In this document: piece by piece, positions 45,627-57,297 of the stretch
How positions within the stretch are numbered: the first letter of the stretch is position 1
Layout: every line of letters starts with the position of its first letter
Source: Bog-756 sp963830165
GTDB lineage: Bacteria; Actinomycetota; Acidimicrobiia; Acidimicrobiales; RAAP-2
Length of the DNA stretch: 64,000 nt
Direction of reading: 5' to 3'
NCBI GenBank assembly: GCA_963830165.1
Contig: CAWHKZ010000011.1
Coordinates: 186,001-250,000 of the forward strand
Position numbers and translations under genes: made by a program
Notes under the pieces: generated by a model
Told to the model about the DNA's origin: nothing
What the model saw: the letters and a program-made list of their open reading frames with translations, nothing else
Databases searched by the model: none

Positions 45627-45645
45627 CCGGAGAGTCGAGCTCCGG
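45627..45645. terminator. Hairpin between convergent genes
   Basis: CCGGAG and CTCCGG form a 6-bp stem with a 7-nt loop; a second GC stem around GGCCG-CCGAG-CGGCC lies just upstream (about 45600-45614). No U-run follows. It could act as a bidirectional terminator for the mutase and GNAT genes. Confidence 0.35.
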
Positions 45646-45667
45646 TCCCGGCGATCGCGGTCCGGCC

Positions 45668-46285
45668 TCAGGCGGAGCGGTGGCCGGACCACTCCCGGGT
45701 GAGGATCCCGTAGACGGCCTCGTCGGTCCACTCGCCCTTCACCCACTCGCTCTCGACCATGTGCGCCTCGCGGCGCATGCCCAGGCGGTCGAGCACGGCC
45801 GCCGAGGGCGCATTGCGGGCGTCGAGACGGCCGCACACCCGGTGGGCGCCGAGGTCGGTGAAGGCCAGGTCGACGAACGCGGTGGCCGCCTCGGTGGCGT
45901 AGCCCCGGCCCCGGTGCTCGCGGAAGAAGGTGTAGCCGATCTCGGCCTGGCGGTGGACGCTGCTGACCCAGATCATGCCGACGTCCCCGACCACCGTGCC
46001 CGTGTCGGCCGCCACGACGGCGACGTTCATCCACTGTCCGGGCCCGGTGATCACGGAGCGGGTGTTCGCCAGCCGCACCGCTGCCTCCCCGCGGGTCAGC
46101 GGGCCGTCATAGAGGTAGCGGACGACCTCGGGATCACCCCGCAGCCGGTGGAAGTCGTCGAGGTCGTCCGGGCCCCACGGACGGAGCAGCAGCCGGTCGG
46201 TGCGGATCGGGTAGGTGGGGGAGAGGCCGGTCACCTCGGGCCCCGGTGCCGGGTCGGTGGGCCGACCGGGCACCTCATGGGTCAT
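45668..46285 (-). CDS. GNAT-family N-acetyltransferase, RimJ/RimL type
   Basis: A 205-residue acetyltransferase. RTDRLLLRPWGPDDLDDFH opens the domain; the acetyl-CoA site is the block REHRGRGYATEAATAFVDLAF, followed by RVCGRLDARNAPSAAVLDRLGM, all typical of RimJ/RimL-like enzymes that acetylate protein N-termini or small amines. The ATG at 46285 overlaps the stop of the M20 gene (ATGA). It is the last gene of the carboxylase-M20-GNAT run. Substrate unknown. Confidence 0.9.
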   Translation of the reverse strand: MTHEVPGRPTDPAPGPEVTGLSPTYPIRTDRLLLRPWGPDDLDDFHRLRGDPEVVRYLYDGPLTRGEAAVRLANTRSVITGPGQWMNVAVVAADTGTVVGDVGMIWVSSVHRQAEIGYTFFREHRGRGYATEAATAFVDLAFTDLGAHRVCGRLDARNAPSAAVLDRLGMRREAHMVESEWVKGEWTDEAVYGILTREWSGHRSA

Positions 46286-47481
46286 CGAGTGGATCCGGCC
46301 AGCAGATGGTCGCGCAGGGGGCCGGGGGAGGCGGCGTCGATGGCCGTCCAGGCCATGGCCAGTGCGCCATCGCGCACGGCGGCATCGGCCGATCCGGTGA
46401 TGCAGGCGGCGGCGAACTCCGGCTGGTGGTTGACCGCCCCGTGCGACTCGATGGCCAGCAGGGGATGGATGGTCGGCACGGCCAGGGACACGTTGGCCAT
46501 GTCCGTCGACAGCATCGGCCGGGCCACGCCCCCGTCGTCGAGGTCGAACCGGCGCCCGAGGGCCTCGGCGTTGGCCCGGTAGCTGCCCAGCAGGCCGGGG
46601 TCGCTCTCCATGTGCGAGTAGTCGGGAGCGCGGGGCGTGAACGTCACCTCGGCGCCGCTGGCCCGGGCGCCGGCTTCGAAGCACGCCTCGACGCGGGGCA
46701 CGAGCTGCCGGAGCCCCTGCAGGGTCAGCGACCGGGCCATGAACTGGCCGGTGACCCGGGACGGGATGATGTTGACCGCCTCGCCGCCGTCGGTCACGAC
46801 GCCGTGGATCTGGTCGCCGGGCGGGAGCTGCTGGCGGAGCAGGCCCAGCGCGACCTGGGCCACGACCATGGCGTCGCCGGCATTGACCCCCAGCCACGGC
46901 GCGGCCGAGGCGTGGGCCGTCCGTCCGGTGAAGCCCACGTCGAAGTGGTGCACGGCCAGGCAGGTCGCCTCGAGGCGCTCGGTCGGCCAGGGATGGACCA
47001 TCATCGCCGCGTGGACGTCGTCGAAGGCGCCGGCGTCCAGCATGAGGATCTTGCCGCCGCCCCCCTCCTCGGCCGGCGTGCCCAGCACCCGCACCGTGAG
47101 CCCGAGCCGGTCGGCCAGAGGCAGCAGCGCCAGGCCGGCGCCCACGGCCGTGGCGGCGATGATGTTGTGGCCGCAGGCGTGGCCCACATCGGGGAGGGCG
47201 TCGTACTCGGCGCACACGGCCAGCACCAACGGTCCGTCGCCGGCCTCCGCGGTGAAGGCGGTCGGCAGGCCGGCCGTCCCGGTGGCCACCCGGAAGCCGC
47301 CGCGGGCGAGTGCGTCGGCGGCCAGCGCGGCCGAGCGGACCTCGTCGAAGGAGAGCTCGGGATCGGCGTGGATGGCGTGGCTGAGGTCGAGGAGGCCCGG
47401 GAGCGTCTCGTCGACCCTCGACCGGGCGACCTGCTTGGCCGCCACGTCGCCCTCGGTGGTCCTGTCCGCGAGATTCGACAT
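46282..47481 (-). CDS. M20-family amidohydrolase / peptidase, PM20D2-like
   Basis: A 399-residue intact metallo-amidohydrolase. LSHAIHADPELSFDE, the metal-site blocks VCAEYDALPDVGHACGHNII and LGTPAEEGGGGKI, the dimerisation-domain segment GRTAHASAAPWLGVNAGDAM and the late AIESHGAVNHQPEFA are as in the aminobenzoyl-glutamate/PM20D2 branch, which hydrolyses amides and dipeptide-like compounds. ATG 47481 is preceded by CGGAGGAG. It lies 80 nt after the carboxylase gene and overlaps GNAT by 4 bp. Confidence 0.92.
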   Translation of the reverse strand: MSNLADRTTEGDVAAKQVARSRVDETLPGLLDLSHAIHADPELSFDEVRSAALAADALARGGFRVATGTAGLPTAFTAEAGDGPLVLAVCAEYDALPDVGHACGHNIIAATAVGAGLALLPLADRLGLTVRVLGTPAEEGGGGKILMLDAGAFDDVHAAMMVHPWPTERLEATCLAVHHFDVGFTGRTAHASAAPWLGVNAGDAMVVAQVALGLLRQQLPPGDQIHGVVTDGGEAVNIIPSRVTGQFMARSLTLQGLRQLVPRVEACFEAGARASGAEVTFTPRAPDYSHMESDPGLLGSYRANAEALGRRFDLDDGGVARPMLSTDMANVSLAVPTIHPLLAIESHGAVNHQPEFAAACITGSADAAVRDGALAMAWTAIDAASPGPLRDHLLAGSTR

Positions 47482-47561
47482 TCGGCTCCTCCGTTGGTGA
47501 TGGGCGTCGTCGACCCGGTCCGACGGCGCCGCCGCCTGCCACCCGGTGGTGGCGGTGGTGC

Positions 47562-49333
47562 CTATTCGATGACGGCGATGACGTCGCCCGGGCCGACGGA
47601 CTCGCCCGGGGCGACCCGGACCTCCTTGACCGTCCCGGCCTTCTCGGCGTTGACGTTGTTCTCCATCTTCATGGCCTCGAGCACGCAGACCGTCTGACCG
47701 ACGTCGACCACGTCGCCCACCGTGACCAGGACCTTGACGATGGTCCCCTGCATGGGCACCGCGACCGTGCCCGAACCGGCACCCGTGGCGGCCGCCTTGG
47801 GGCGCTTGGGGCCGGCGCCCTTGGCGGCACCCCCGGTCTGGACGGCGACGGCGTCCCCCAGGTCCGGGACCCACAGCTTGACCTGGTAGCGCCGGCCGTC
47901 GACCTCGGCGGTCACGTCGCGCAGTACGCGGGGGGCCACCTCGCCGTCGGCCGCCGGCGGCGCGGCCGGCGCGGTGTCGGCGGTGATGCCCGACAGGTCC
48001 AGGGTCTGCTCGACCCAGTTGGTGGAGTGCGTGCCCGCCACGAAGTCGGGGTTGCTCAGGATGGCCACGTCGGCCGGCAGCGTGGTGGCCACACCTTCGA
48101 CCACGGTCTCGTCGATGGCCCGGAGCATGCGCCGGATGGCGGCGTCCCGGTCGTGGCCCCAGACCACGAGCTTCGCGACCAGGTTGTCGTAGTACTGGCT
48201 GACGGTGTCGCCGGACTCGTAGCCGGCGTCGAGCCGGACGCCGGGGCCGCCCGGGGCCACCAGGCGGGTGATCGTGCCGGGGGACGGGGTGAAGGCCCCA
48301 CCGGCCGGATTCTCGGCGTTGATACGGACCTCGATGGCGTGTCCGTTGCACTGCACGTCGTCCTGGGTGAAGCCGAGGGGCTCGCCCGAGGCCACCCGCA
48401 GCTGCCACTCGACCAGGTCGAGGCCGGTCACGTACTCGGTCACGGGGTGCTCGACCTGCAGGCGGGTGTTCATCTCCAGGAAGAAGAACTCGCCGTCCTG
48501 GTACAGGAACTCGACGGTACCGGCGTTGACGTAGCCGCACGCCTGGGCGACCTTGACCGAGGCCTCGCCCATGGCCACCCGCACGTCGTGGGGGAAGTTC
48601 GGCGCCGGGCTCTCCTCCACCAGCTTCTGGTGGCGACGCTGGGCCGAGCAGTCGCGCTCTCCCAACCACAGGGCGTTGCCGTGGGTGTCGGCGATGATCT
48701 GCATCTCGACGTGGCGGGGCCACGCCAGGTACCGCTCGACGTAGCACTCGTCGCGTCCGAAGTAGGCGAGCGACTCGCGCATGGCCGACTCCAGCGCCTC
48801 GGGCGCCTCGTCCGGTCCGGACACGACCTTCATACCGCGCCCGCCCCCGCCGAAGGCCGCCTTGATGGCCACCGGCCAGCCGAACTCGTTGCCGAAGTCG
48901 ACCACCTGGTCGGGCGAGCTCAGGACGTCGGTCCGCCCGGAACACCGGAGACTCCGGCCCGCTCGGCGGCATGGCGGGCGCTGATCTTGTCGCCCATCAC
49001 CTCGATGGCCTCGGGCGGCGGGCCGATGAAGGTCACCCCCCGCTCGGTGATGGCCCGGGCGAAGTCGGTGTTCTCCGAGAAGAACCCGTAGCCGGGATGG
49101 ACGGCGTCGGCGCCGCTGCGCTCGATCACGTCCAGGATGGCCTCGGTGTTGAGGTAGGACTCGGCGGCGGTCTGCCCGCCGAGCGCGTAGGCCTCGTCGG
49201 CGAGCCGCACGTGCAGGGCATCGCGGTCGAGCTCGGAGTACACGGCCACGGTGGCCACGCCCAGCTCCCTGCACGTCCGGATGACCCGGACGGCGATCTC
49301 TCCCCGGTTGGCGATGAGGACCTTCTTGAGCAC
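47562..49333 (-). CDS. Acyl-CoA carboxylase alpha subunit: biotin carboxylase + BCCP (one frameshift)
   Basis: About 590 residues. Biotin carboxylase (KKVLIANRGEIAVRVIRTCR, VHPGYGFFSENTDFA, the ATP-grasp block IKAAFGGGGRGMKVV, EMNTRLQVEHPVTE) is followed by a linker and a biotin carrier domain with the biotinylated lysine in LEAMKMENN. Such alpha subunits carboxylate acetyl- or propionyl-CoA with a separate carboxyltransferase beta subunit, not encoded here. The reading changes by -1 near 48935, where a GGG run seems to have lost one base. GTG 49333 is the start. Divergent from birA, whose product would biotinylate it. Confidence 0.93.
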
Positions 49334-49490
49334 GCTGCGCCTTTCGACCTCGATGTGGAACGGGACCGTACCCGCCGGGGCCGGCGGGCCGTGCACCTCG
49401 CCCCGACGTGGGGCGTCCAACTCTTTCACGCCCACGACGGGCGCCCCGGAACGGAGCGTCCGGACCGGCTCCACAGCCTGGCACGGGCCG

Positions 49491-49496
49491 TAGGGT
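49491..49496 (+). promoter_or_regulatory. -10 box TAGGGT of birA, leaderless type
   Basis: TANNNT hexamer ending 7 nt before the ATG at 49504; no Shine-Dalgarno sequence. Confidence 0.45.
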
Positions 49497-49503
49497 GTGT
49501 GCC

Positions 49504-50322
49504 ATGCCGGAGACCAGGTTCGCCGACGTCCGACGGTTCGAGTCGATCGACTCGACCAACCGCTACCTGCTCGACGAGGCCCGGGCGGGCGCCCCGGAAG
49601 GCGTGGTGGCGGTCGCCGACCACCAGACGGCCGGTCGTGGACGGCTCGGGCGCTCGTGGGAGGCGCCGGCCGGAGCCAATCTCCTGCTGTCCGTCCTGCT
49701 CCGGCCCACCCTGCAGCTGTCCGACCGGCACCTCGCCACCACCGCCGTGGCCCTGGCCGCGGTCGACGCGATCGAGGCCCTCGGCCCTGCGGCCGGTCCG
49801 GGCGGCGGTGGGTACGAGCCCCCGGCGATCGGGATCAAGTGGCCCAACGACCTGGTCGACGGGGCCGGACGGAAGCTGGCCGGGGTGCTGGCCGAGTCCG
49901 ACCTGCCTGCGGCAGCGCCCGGTGAGGGGGGACCGGCCCCGGTGGTGGTCGGGATCGGCGTCAACGTGAACTGGCCGGCCGACGACGGCGACCTCCCGTC
50001 AGGTCTGCAGGGTCTGGCCGTGTCGCTCCGGATGCTGGCCGGAGGTCCCGTCGACCGGGAGGCGCTGCTCGCTGCGCTGCTCGTCGCCCTCGCGCCCCGG
50101 GCGGACGACCTCGGCACCCCTGCCGGCCGCGCCCGCCTGGCCGAGGACCTGCTGCGGCGCTGCACCACGATCGGGACCCGGGTGCGGGTCGACCTGGCCG
50201 ACGGCTCGTTCGAGGGCACGGCCCGCGGGATCAGCCCCGAGGGCCACCTGCTGGTCGAGGCGGAAGGTTCGGTCCGGACGGTGGTGGCCGGGGACGTGGT
50301 CCACGTCCGCCCCGGCGCCTGA
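49504..50322 (+). CDS. birA: Biotin-[acetyl-CoA-carboxylase] ligase, class I without DNA-binding domain
   Basis: A 272-residue ligase that attaches biotin to carrier proteins through biotinyl-AMP. It starts directly with the catalytic domain: FESIDSTNRYLLDEAR, the adenylate loop HQTAGRGRLGRSWEAP, IGIKWPNDLVDGAGRKLAG and GIGVNVNWP, then the small C-terminal SH3-like domain (TRVRVDLADGSFEGTARGI). The N-terminal winged helix of repressor-type BirA is missing, so it should not regulate transcription. The divergent carboxylase carries the biotin site it would modify. The 50323-50485 gap holds only the rmlB promoter region. Confidence 0.94.
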   Translation: MPETRFADVRRFESIDSTNRYLLDEARAGAPEGVVAVADHQTAGRGRLGRSWEAPAGANLLLSVLLRPTLQLSDRHLATTAVALAAVDAIEALGPAAGPGGGGYEPPAIGIKWPNDLVDGAGRKLAGVLAESDLPAAAPGEGGPAPVVVGIGVNVNWPADDGDLPSGLQGLAVSLRMLAGGPVDREALLAALLVALAPRADDLGTPAGRARLAEDLLRRCTTIGTRVRVDLADGSFEGTARGISPEGHLLVEAEGSVRTVVAGDVVHVRPGA

Positions 50323-50471
50323 ACGACGGCACGGCGGGTGGTGTCCGCGGCCGTGGCCCGCGCGTCCTGACGGCACCGGGGCGGACTGAGCAGGCGCGAC
50401 GACACCGTGCCGCACCCGGGAGGGTGACCGACCGGGGGCCTCCGGGTCCGGGGAGGGGCAGGTCCCGGGGC

Positions 50472-50477
50472 TACGCT
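50472..50477 (+). promoter_or_regulatory. -10 box TACGCT of the polysaccharide operon (rmlB)
   Basis: TANNNT hexamer ending 8 nt before the rmlB ATG at 50486, the only promoter-like hexamer seen before this gene run. Confidence 0.45.
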
Positions 50478-50485
50478 GGACGGCT

Positions 50486-51511
50486 ATGCGACTCCTCGTG
50501 ACCGGCGGTGCCGGGTTCATCGGCTCGAACTTCGTCCGGTACTGGGTGGAGCGCCATCCCGACGACGCGGTCGTGGCCTACGACGTGCTGACGTACGCCG
50601 GCAATCGCCCCAACCTGGACGACGTCGAGGACCGCATCGCCTTCGTCCAGGGGGACATCGGGGATCTCGACACGGTGTCGGCCACCCTGGCGGACCACGA
50701 GATCGACGTGATCGTGAACTTCGCCGCGGAGTCCCACAACAGCCTGGCCATCCTCGACCCGACCCGGTTCTTCCAGACCAACGTCATGGGCACCCAGACC
50801 CTGGCCGAGGCCGCCCGGCGCCACGGTGTCTCCCGCTTCCACCACATCTCGACCTGCGAGGTCTACGGCGACCTGCCGCTCGACTCCGACGAGGTCTTCA
50901 CCGAGACCACCGCCTACCGGCCGCGCACCCCGTACAACGCCTCGAAGGCCGGCGGCGACCACGCGGTGCGGGCCTATCACGAGACCTACGGCCTCCCGGC
51001 CACCATCACCAACTGCTGCAACAACTACGGCCCGTACCAGTTCCCCGAGAAGGTGATCCCCCTGTTCACGGCCAGGGCCCTCGACGACCAGCCCCTGCCG
51101 CTCTACAAGTCCACCCGGAACAAGCGGGAGTGGCTGCACGTGGACGACCACTGCCGGGCCATCGAGCTGGTCCTCCAGCACGGCGTGGTCGGCGAGACGT
51201 ACAACGTGGGCAGCGGCGTGGAGGCCTCGATCGAGGAGATCGCCGACGCGGTGCTGGACGCCACCGGCCGGCCCCAGTCGCTGAAGGAGATCGTCCCCGA
51301 CCGCCCGAGCCACGACCGGCGCTACCTCCTCGACTCGTCCAAGATACGCAAGGAACTGGGCTGGGAACCGACGGTCCCCTTCGCCCAGGGCCTGGTCGAC
51401 ACGGTCGGCTGGTACGCGGACCACCGCAGCTGGTGGGAGCCGCTGCGCGACCGCGCCCCGGTGGTGGAGGGGGAGTGGAACGGCCCTGACGCCGGCGCCC
51501 CGCCTCGGTGA
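50486..51511 (+). CDS. rmlB: dTDP-glucose 4,6-dehydratase-like NAD-dependent sugar dehydratase
   Basis: A 341-residue extended SDR for the dTDP-4-keto-6-deoxyglucose step of deoxysugar synthesis. TGGAGFIGSNFVRYWVERHP, the RmlB-type YDVLTYAGNRPNL, VNFAAESHNS, NCCNNYGPYQFPEKVIPLF and REWLHVDDHCRAIE are clear. Two active-site regions are atypical: the usual STDEVYG reads STCEVYG, so the acid Asp is Cys, and the YSASK region reads TPYNASKAGGDH with the Tyr/Lys pair kept. It overlaps rmlD (GTGA). Substrate assignment is therefore good but not certain. Confidence 0.85.
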   Translation: MRLLVTGGAGFIGSNFVRYWVERHPDDAVVAYDVLTYAGNRPNLDDVEDRIAFVQGDIGDLDTVSATLADHEIDVIVNFAAESHNSLAILDPTRFFQTNVMGTQTLAEAARRHGVSRFHHISTCEVYGDLPLDSDEVFTETTAYRPRTPYNASKAGGDHAVRAYHETYGLPATITNCCNNYGPYQFPEKVIPLFTARALDDQPLPLYKSTRNKREWLHVDDHCRAIELVLQHGVVGETYNVGSGVEASIEEIADAVLDATGRPQSLKEIVPDRPSHDRRYLLDSSKIRKELGWEPTVPFAQGLVDTVGWYADHRSWWEPLRDRAPVVEGEWNGPDAGAPPR

Positions 51512-52484
51512 GCGGGCGCCCGATGGACGGTTCGCCGGACGAGGGTCCCCTCCGCGTCCTCGTCACCGGTGGCAACGGCCAGCTCGGCCGGGACGTCCGC
51601 GACGTGCTCGCCGGTGTCGTGCCGGACGGGGGCGTCTCCGGCTCCGACCTGGAGTCGTCGCTCCTGCCGTCCGTGACCCCGGGGACCTTCGAGGTGCTCG
51701 CGACCGACATCGACACCCTCGACCTGGTCGACCGCTCCGCCGTGCGCGAAGCCGTCGAGGGGTTCCGGCCCGACCTCGTGCTCCACGGTGGCGCCCTCAC
51801 CGCCGTCGACGCCTGCGAGACCGATGCCGACACGGCCTTCGCCGTCAACGCCCTGGGCACCCGGCACATGGCCGAGGCCGCCTCGGCCGTCGGCGCCCAC
51901 CTCGTCTACATCTCCACCGACTACGTCTTCGACGGCACGTCGGACCGGCCGTACGTCGAGTGGGACGCACCGTCCCCCGCTCCGTCTACGGGCGGAGCAA
52001 GCTCGGCGGCGAACACGAGGTCCACTCCCTCTGCGGGCCGGCGGGCACGATCGTTCGGACGGCCTGGGTCAGCGGCGCCCACGGTGCCAACATGGTGAAG
52101 ACGGCGCGGCGCCTCGCCGCCGCGCCCGACTCCACGCTGCGCTTCGTCGCCGACCAGCACGGCTGCCCGACCTTCACGGCCGACCTGGCCCGGGCCGTCG
52201 TCCGGCTCGGCGTCGACCGGCGTCCCGGCACGTTCCACGTGACCAACCAGGGCGAGACGACGTGGTTCGGATTCGTCCGGGAGGTGCTGGCCGTCTCGGG
52301 CCACGACCCCGACCGGGTCGAGCCGATCGCGTCGTCGGACCTCGACCCGGCGCGGTACCCGGCCCCCCGCCCGGCCAATTCCCGCCTCGACAACGCCGCC
52401 CTGCGGCTGTCCGGGCTGCCCGCCATGCCCCGGTGGGAGGACGCCCTGGCCCGACTGGTCGCCGCCCTGCCCGATGGGGACTGA
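51508..52484 (+). CDS. rmlD: dTDP-4-dehydrorhamnose reductase (one frameshift)
   Basis: About 325 residues. RmlD reduces dTDP-4-keto-L-rhamnose with NADPH. RVLVTGGNGQLGRDVRDVL, LHGGALTAVDACETDADTAF, LVYISTDYVFDGTSDRPYVE, the catalytic YGRSKLGGE and RTAWVSGAHGANMVKT match the family. A 15-residue lead precedes the domain. Near 51975 the reading changes by -1, directly before the active-site block. GTG 51508 overlaps the rmlB stop. The 3,5-epimerase (rmlC) is not in the window; the nucleotidyltransferase at 58077 could supply the first step. Confidence 0.88.
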
Positions 52485-52800
52485 CCTGGTCAGCGGGTGA
52501 GGGTGTGAGCCGATCGCACCCTGCCGACCGGATCGGCAGCGGCCCGGCCCGGACCGGGGTCCCGGGCCCGGATCGGGAGCGATCGGGACGGAGTCCGGTG
52601 CCAATCTCGCCCGGACCGCAGCTGGGCCTTTCGCTGGCGGCCTCCTTTGTTGCAGGATTGCACCGGACCACATGACGGGTGGCAGGGGCCGACCGGCCGG
52701 TTTCGCTCAGGACGGGGCCGATATCGGCCGATGTTCCTCCCGACGCCGATCAACGCGCCGCCTGGCGCCCGACGACCAAGACGATGGGACGTGACCAGCA
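52485..52800. other. Intergenic region, 316 bp
   Basis: No gene is seen. The first part is rich in GATCGG/CCGGATCGG words; a perfect 12-bp palindrome GCCGATATCGGC is at 52717-52728. It separates rmlD from the ugd gene, both on the plus strand, so a promoter for ugd-uxs is expected here, but no convincing -10 box was found near the ATG. Confidence 0.6.
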
Positions 52801-54245
52801 ATGGCTTTGAGTTCGACGCTCTTCGCACACGGGGGTGACAACGGTGGTGCCCCCGGCACGACGGAGTCCGCGTTCGGCCAGCCCCCCGTGGGCTCGGTCC
52901 ACACCGTGGCCGTCATCGGTGTCGGGTACGTCGGCCTGCCCACCGCGGCCACGCTCGCCCATCTCGGCCATCACGTCACCTGCGGCGACGCCGATCCCGC
53001 CAAGGTGGCCATGTTGCAGCGGGGCGAGGTCCCGATCGTCGAGGAGCACCTCGAAGAACTGGTCCGCGAGGGTCAGGCCGCGGGGAACCTGCGCTTCGTC
53101 CAGGGCGCCACGGCCGCCATCGCCGGCGCCGAGTTCGTATTCCTCTGCGTACCCACGCCACAGGGCGACGATGGTTCCGCCGACCTCTCCTACGTCGAGG
53201 CCGTGGCCGCCGAGATCGGCCCCCACCTGGTGGCCGGCACCATCATCGTGAACAAGTCGACCGTTCCGGTCGGTTCGACCCTGGTGGTCGAGCGGGTGCT
53301 CGGACGCACCGACGTGCAGGTGGTGTCGAACCCCGAATTCCTCCGTGAGGGCACGGCGGTGGCGGACAGCCTCCATCCCGAGCGCATCGTGGTCGGCGCC
53401 GACGACCAGTCGGCCGCGGCGCGGGTCGGAGAGCTGTTCGTCGGGACCCAGGCACCGCTCCTCATCACCGACGCGGCCACGGCCGAGACGATCAAGTACG
53501 CCTCGAACGCCTTCCTGGCCACCAAGCTGAGCTTCGTCAACGCCGTCGCCAGCCTGTGCGAGGCCGTCGGCGCCGACGTGCGGGACGTCATCCTCGGCCT
53601 CGGCTACGACAAGCGCATCGGCTTCGAGTTCATGAAGCCGGGCCCGGGCTGGGGCGGCAGCTGCCTTCCCAAGGACACCCGGGCCCTCGTCCACATCGCC
53701 GAGCAGGCCGGGTACGACTTCTCGTTCCTGAAGGGCGCCATCGCCACCAACGACGAGCAGTTCGAGCTGGTCGTGGGGAAGGTCCGGACGGCCGTGGCCC
53801 CGGCGCTGGCGTCCACCGCGGGCGATGACGCGTCGGACTTCACCGGTGCGGTCGTCAGCGTGTGGGGGCTGACCTTCAAGGCCGGCACCGACGACCTGCG
53901 CAACTCGCCGGCCGTCGAGGTGTCGCTCCGGCTGGCCGGGGGCGGAGCGGAGGTGCGGGCCTACGACCCGACCGTCGTCGTCCCCGAGGGCGAAGGCTCC
54001 GTCCCGGTCCCCGGCTTCGATGTCCCCGAGGGGCCGGGATCGCTGCGCGCCTACCCCGATGCCTATACGGCGTGCGAGGGCGCCTCCGTCGTCGTGGTCC
54101 TGACCGAGTGGGACGAGTTTCGGTGGCTGGACTTCGCCAAGGTCCGCGACGCACTCGCCGCACCCGTGTTCGTCGACGCCCGCAACCTCCTCGACCCCGC
54201 CCAGGTGCGCCGTCTCGGCTTCTCCTACGTGGGCATCGGCCGCCG

Positions 54246-54249
<4 letters not shown>
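52801..54249 (+). CDS. UDP-glucose 6-dehydrogenase
   Basis: A 482-residue intact enzyme that oxidises UDP-glucose to UDP-glucuronate. TVAVIGVGYVGLPTAATLAH, FLCVPTPQ, NKSTVPVGST, NPEFLREGTAV, the catalytic-Lys region IKYASNAFLATKLSFVN, the catalytic Cys in PGPGWGGSCLPKDT and LTFKAGTDDLRNSP are all present. A Gly/Ser-rich lead of about 35 residues precedes the Rossmann fold, and another start such as GTG 52889 may be used. The stop overlaps the start of the decarboxylase gene (GTGA), which uses its product. Confidence 0.93.
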
Positions 54250-55232
<983 letters not shown>

Positions 55233-55332
55233 GGCCCGCCGTTCCGGGGGATCCAGGTGACCTGCGGCTCCACGGGAGTGGTAAAGAATGGGCCCACCCC
55301 GATCGCCGGGGCTGATCGAGGAGCGCCGGTAG

Positions 55333-56084
<752 letters not shown>

Positions 56085-56088
<4 letters not shown>

Positions 56089-56951
56089 GCGGAGGCGCCG
56101 GGGGGCGCACCGCAGCCGTGATCGTCAACTACGAGTCCGGCGACGCACTGGCACGGTGCGTGGGGGACCTGGCGGCGTGTGGCCTGGCCGAACTCGTTGT
56201 CGTGGACAACGGGTCGAGCGACGGTTCGCTGGACCGTGCGGTCGCCGCCGTTCCCGAGCTGCAGGTCGTGGACCCGGGGGAGAACCTCGGGTACGGCGCG
56301 GCCGTCAACCGGGGCGTCGCCGCCAGCACCTCGGAGCTGGTACTCGTCTGCAACCCGGACCTGGAGGTGCCCCAGGGGGCGGTCGAGGCCCTGGCGGCGG
56401 CTCTCGATGCCGACTCCGGTTGCGCTCTGGCCGGGCCGCTGATCCGCACCCCGGGCGGCGACCGGTACCCCTCGGCCCGCCGGTTCCCCTCGCTGGTCGA
56501 CGCAGCCGGACACGCCCTGCTCGGGATCTTCGCCCCGGACAACCGGTTCACCCGCCGCTACCAGCGCACGGAGCTCGACGTGGCCGACGGTTCCGCACTG
56601 ACCGTCGACTGGGTGTCGGGAGCCTGCTTCCTCGTGCGACGGGCCGACTTCGAAGCGGTCGGCGGGTTCGACGAGTCCTACTTCATGTACGCCGAGGACG
56701 TCGACCTGTGCTGGCGCCTGGGCCGGTCGGGGCGGCACGTGGACTACGCCCCGACTGCCGAGGTCATGCACCTCCAGGGTCGCTCCACCGACCGCCACCC
56801 CTACCGCATGATCCTGGAGCATCACCGATCGTTGCTGCGGTTCGCCTCGCGCTCCTCCGAGGGATGGCGCCGGGCGCTCCTACCCTTGGTGGCGGTGGGC
56901 CTCGCCGTCCGGACCGCTCTCGCCTGCCTGGCCCGCCTCCGGGGCGACTGA
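56085..56951 (+). CDS. GT2 glycosyltransferase, rhamnosyltransferase (WbbL)-like
   Basis: A 288-residue transferase. VIVNYESGDALARCV, VVVDNGSSDGSLDRA, the loop NLGYGAAVNRGV, VCNPDLEVP as the DxD-type site, SGACFLVRRADFEAVGGFDE and YAEDVDLCWRLGRSG fit the WbbL/RfbF branch, many members of which add rhamnose from dTDP-rhamnose. The rmlB/rmlD pair upstream supports that donor, which is inference. The hydrophobic C-terminal LLPLVAVGLAVRTALACLA may contact the membrane. Confidence 0.9.
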
Positions 56952-57085
56952 ACGGGTTGACCCCGGGGCGACTGGACGGGCTGACCCCGGGATCTGATCC
57001 GGGCAGTTCCGGGGCGACTGCCCGGGCGGTTCCGGGGGTCAGGCCCGGCCTGTTCCGGGGCGACTGGTCCCGCCGGTCCACGGGG
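56943..57085. repeat. 22-24 bp tandem repeat, about six units
   Basis: Degenerate units beginning GGCGACTG (or GATCTGA, GGTCAGG) and ending in TTGACCCCGG or GTTCCGG variants run from the end of the second GT2 gene. The remainder of the 57086-57297 spacer holds no gene; a TAGGGT hexamer at 57281-57286 lies 11 nt before the next ATG. Confidence 0.7.
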
Positions 57086-57297
57086 TCCGACCTGCAGTGA
57101 TTCCGTTGTCCGGTCGAGGGCGCGGCCGGTGGCCGACCCGTCGTGGCACGTCGATCGGAGGAGGGGAGCGGTCGGCGACCGGCCAGGCGGGGTCGGCGGT
57201 CGGATGCGGCAGTTGCACGGTCCGCCGGCGGTCGTCACGGAATTCGCGGACCTGCTGGCGGATGCACCTGGTGGAAGTTGTAGGGTGTCGGTCGGTC

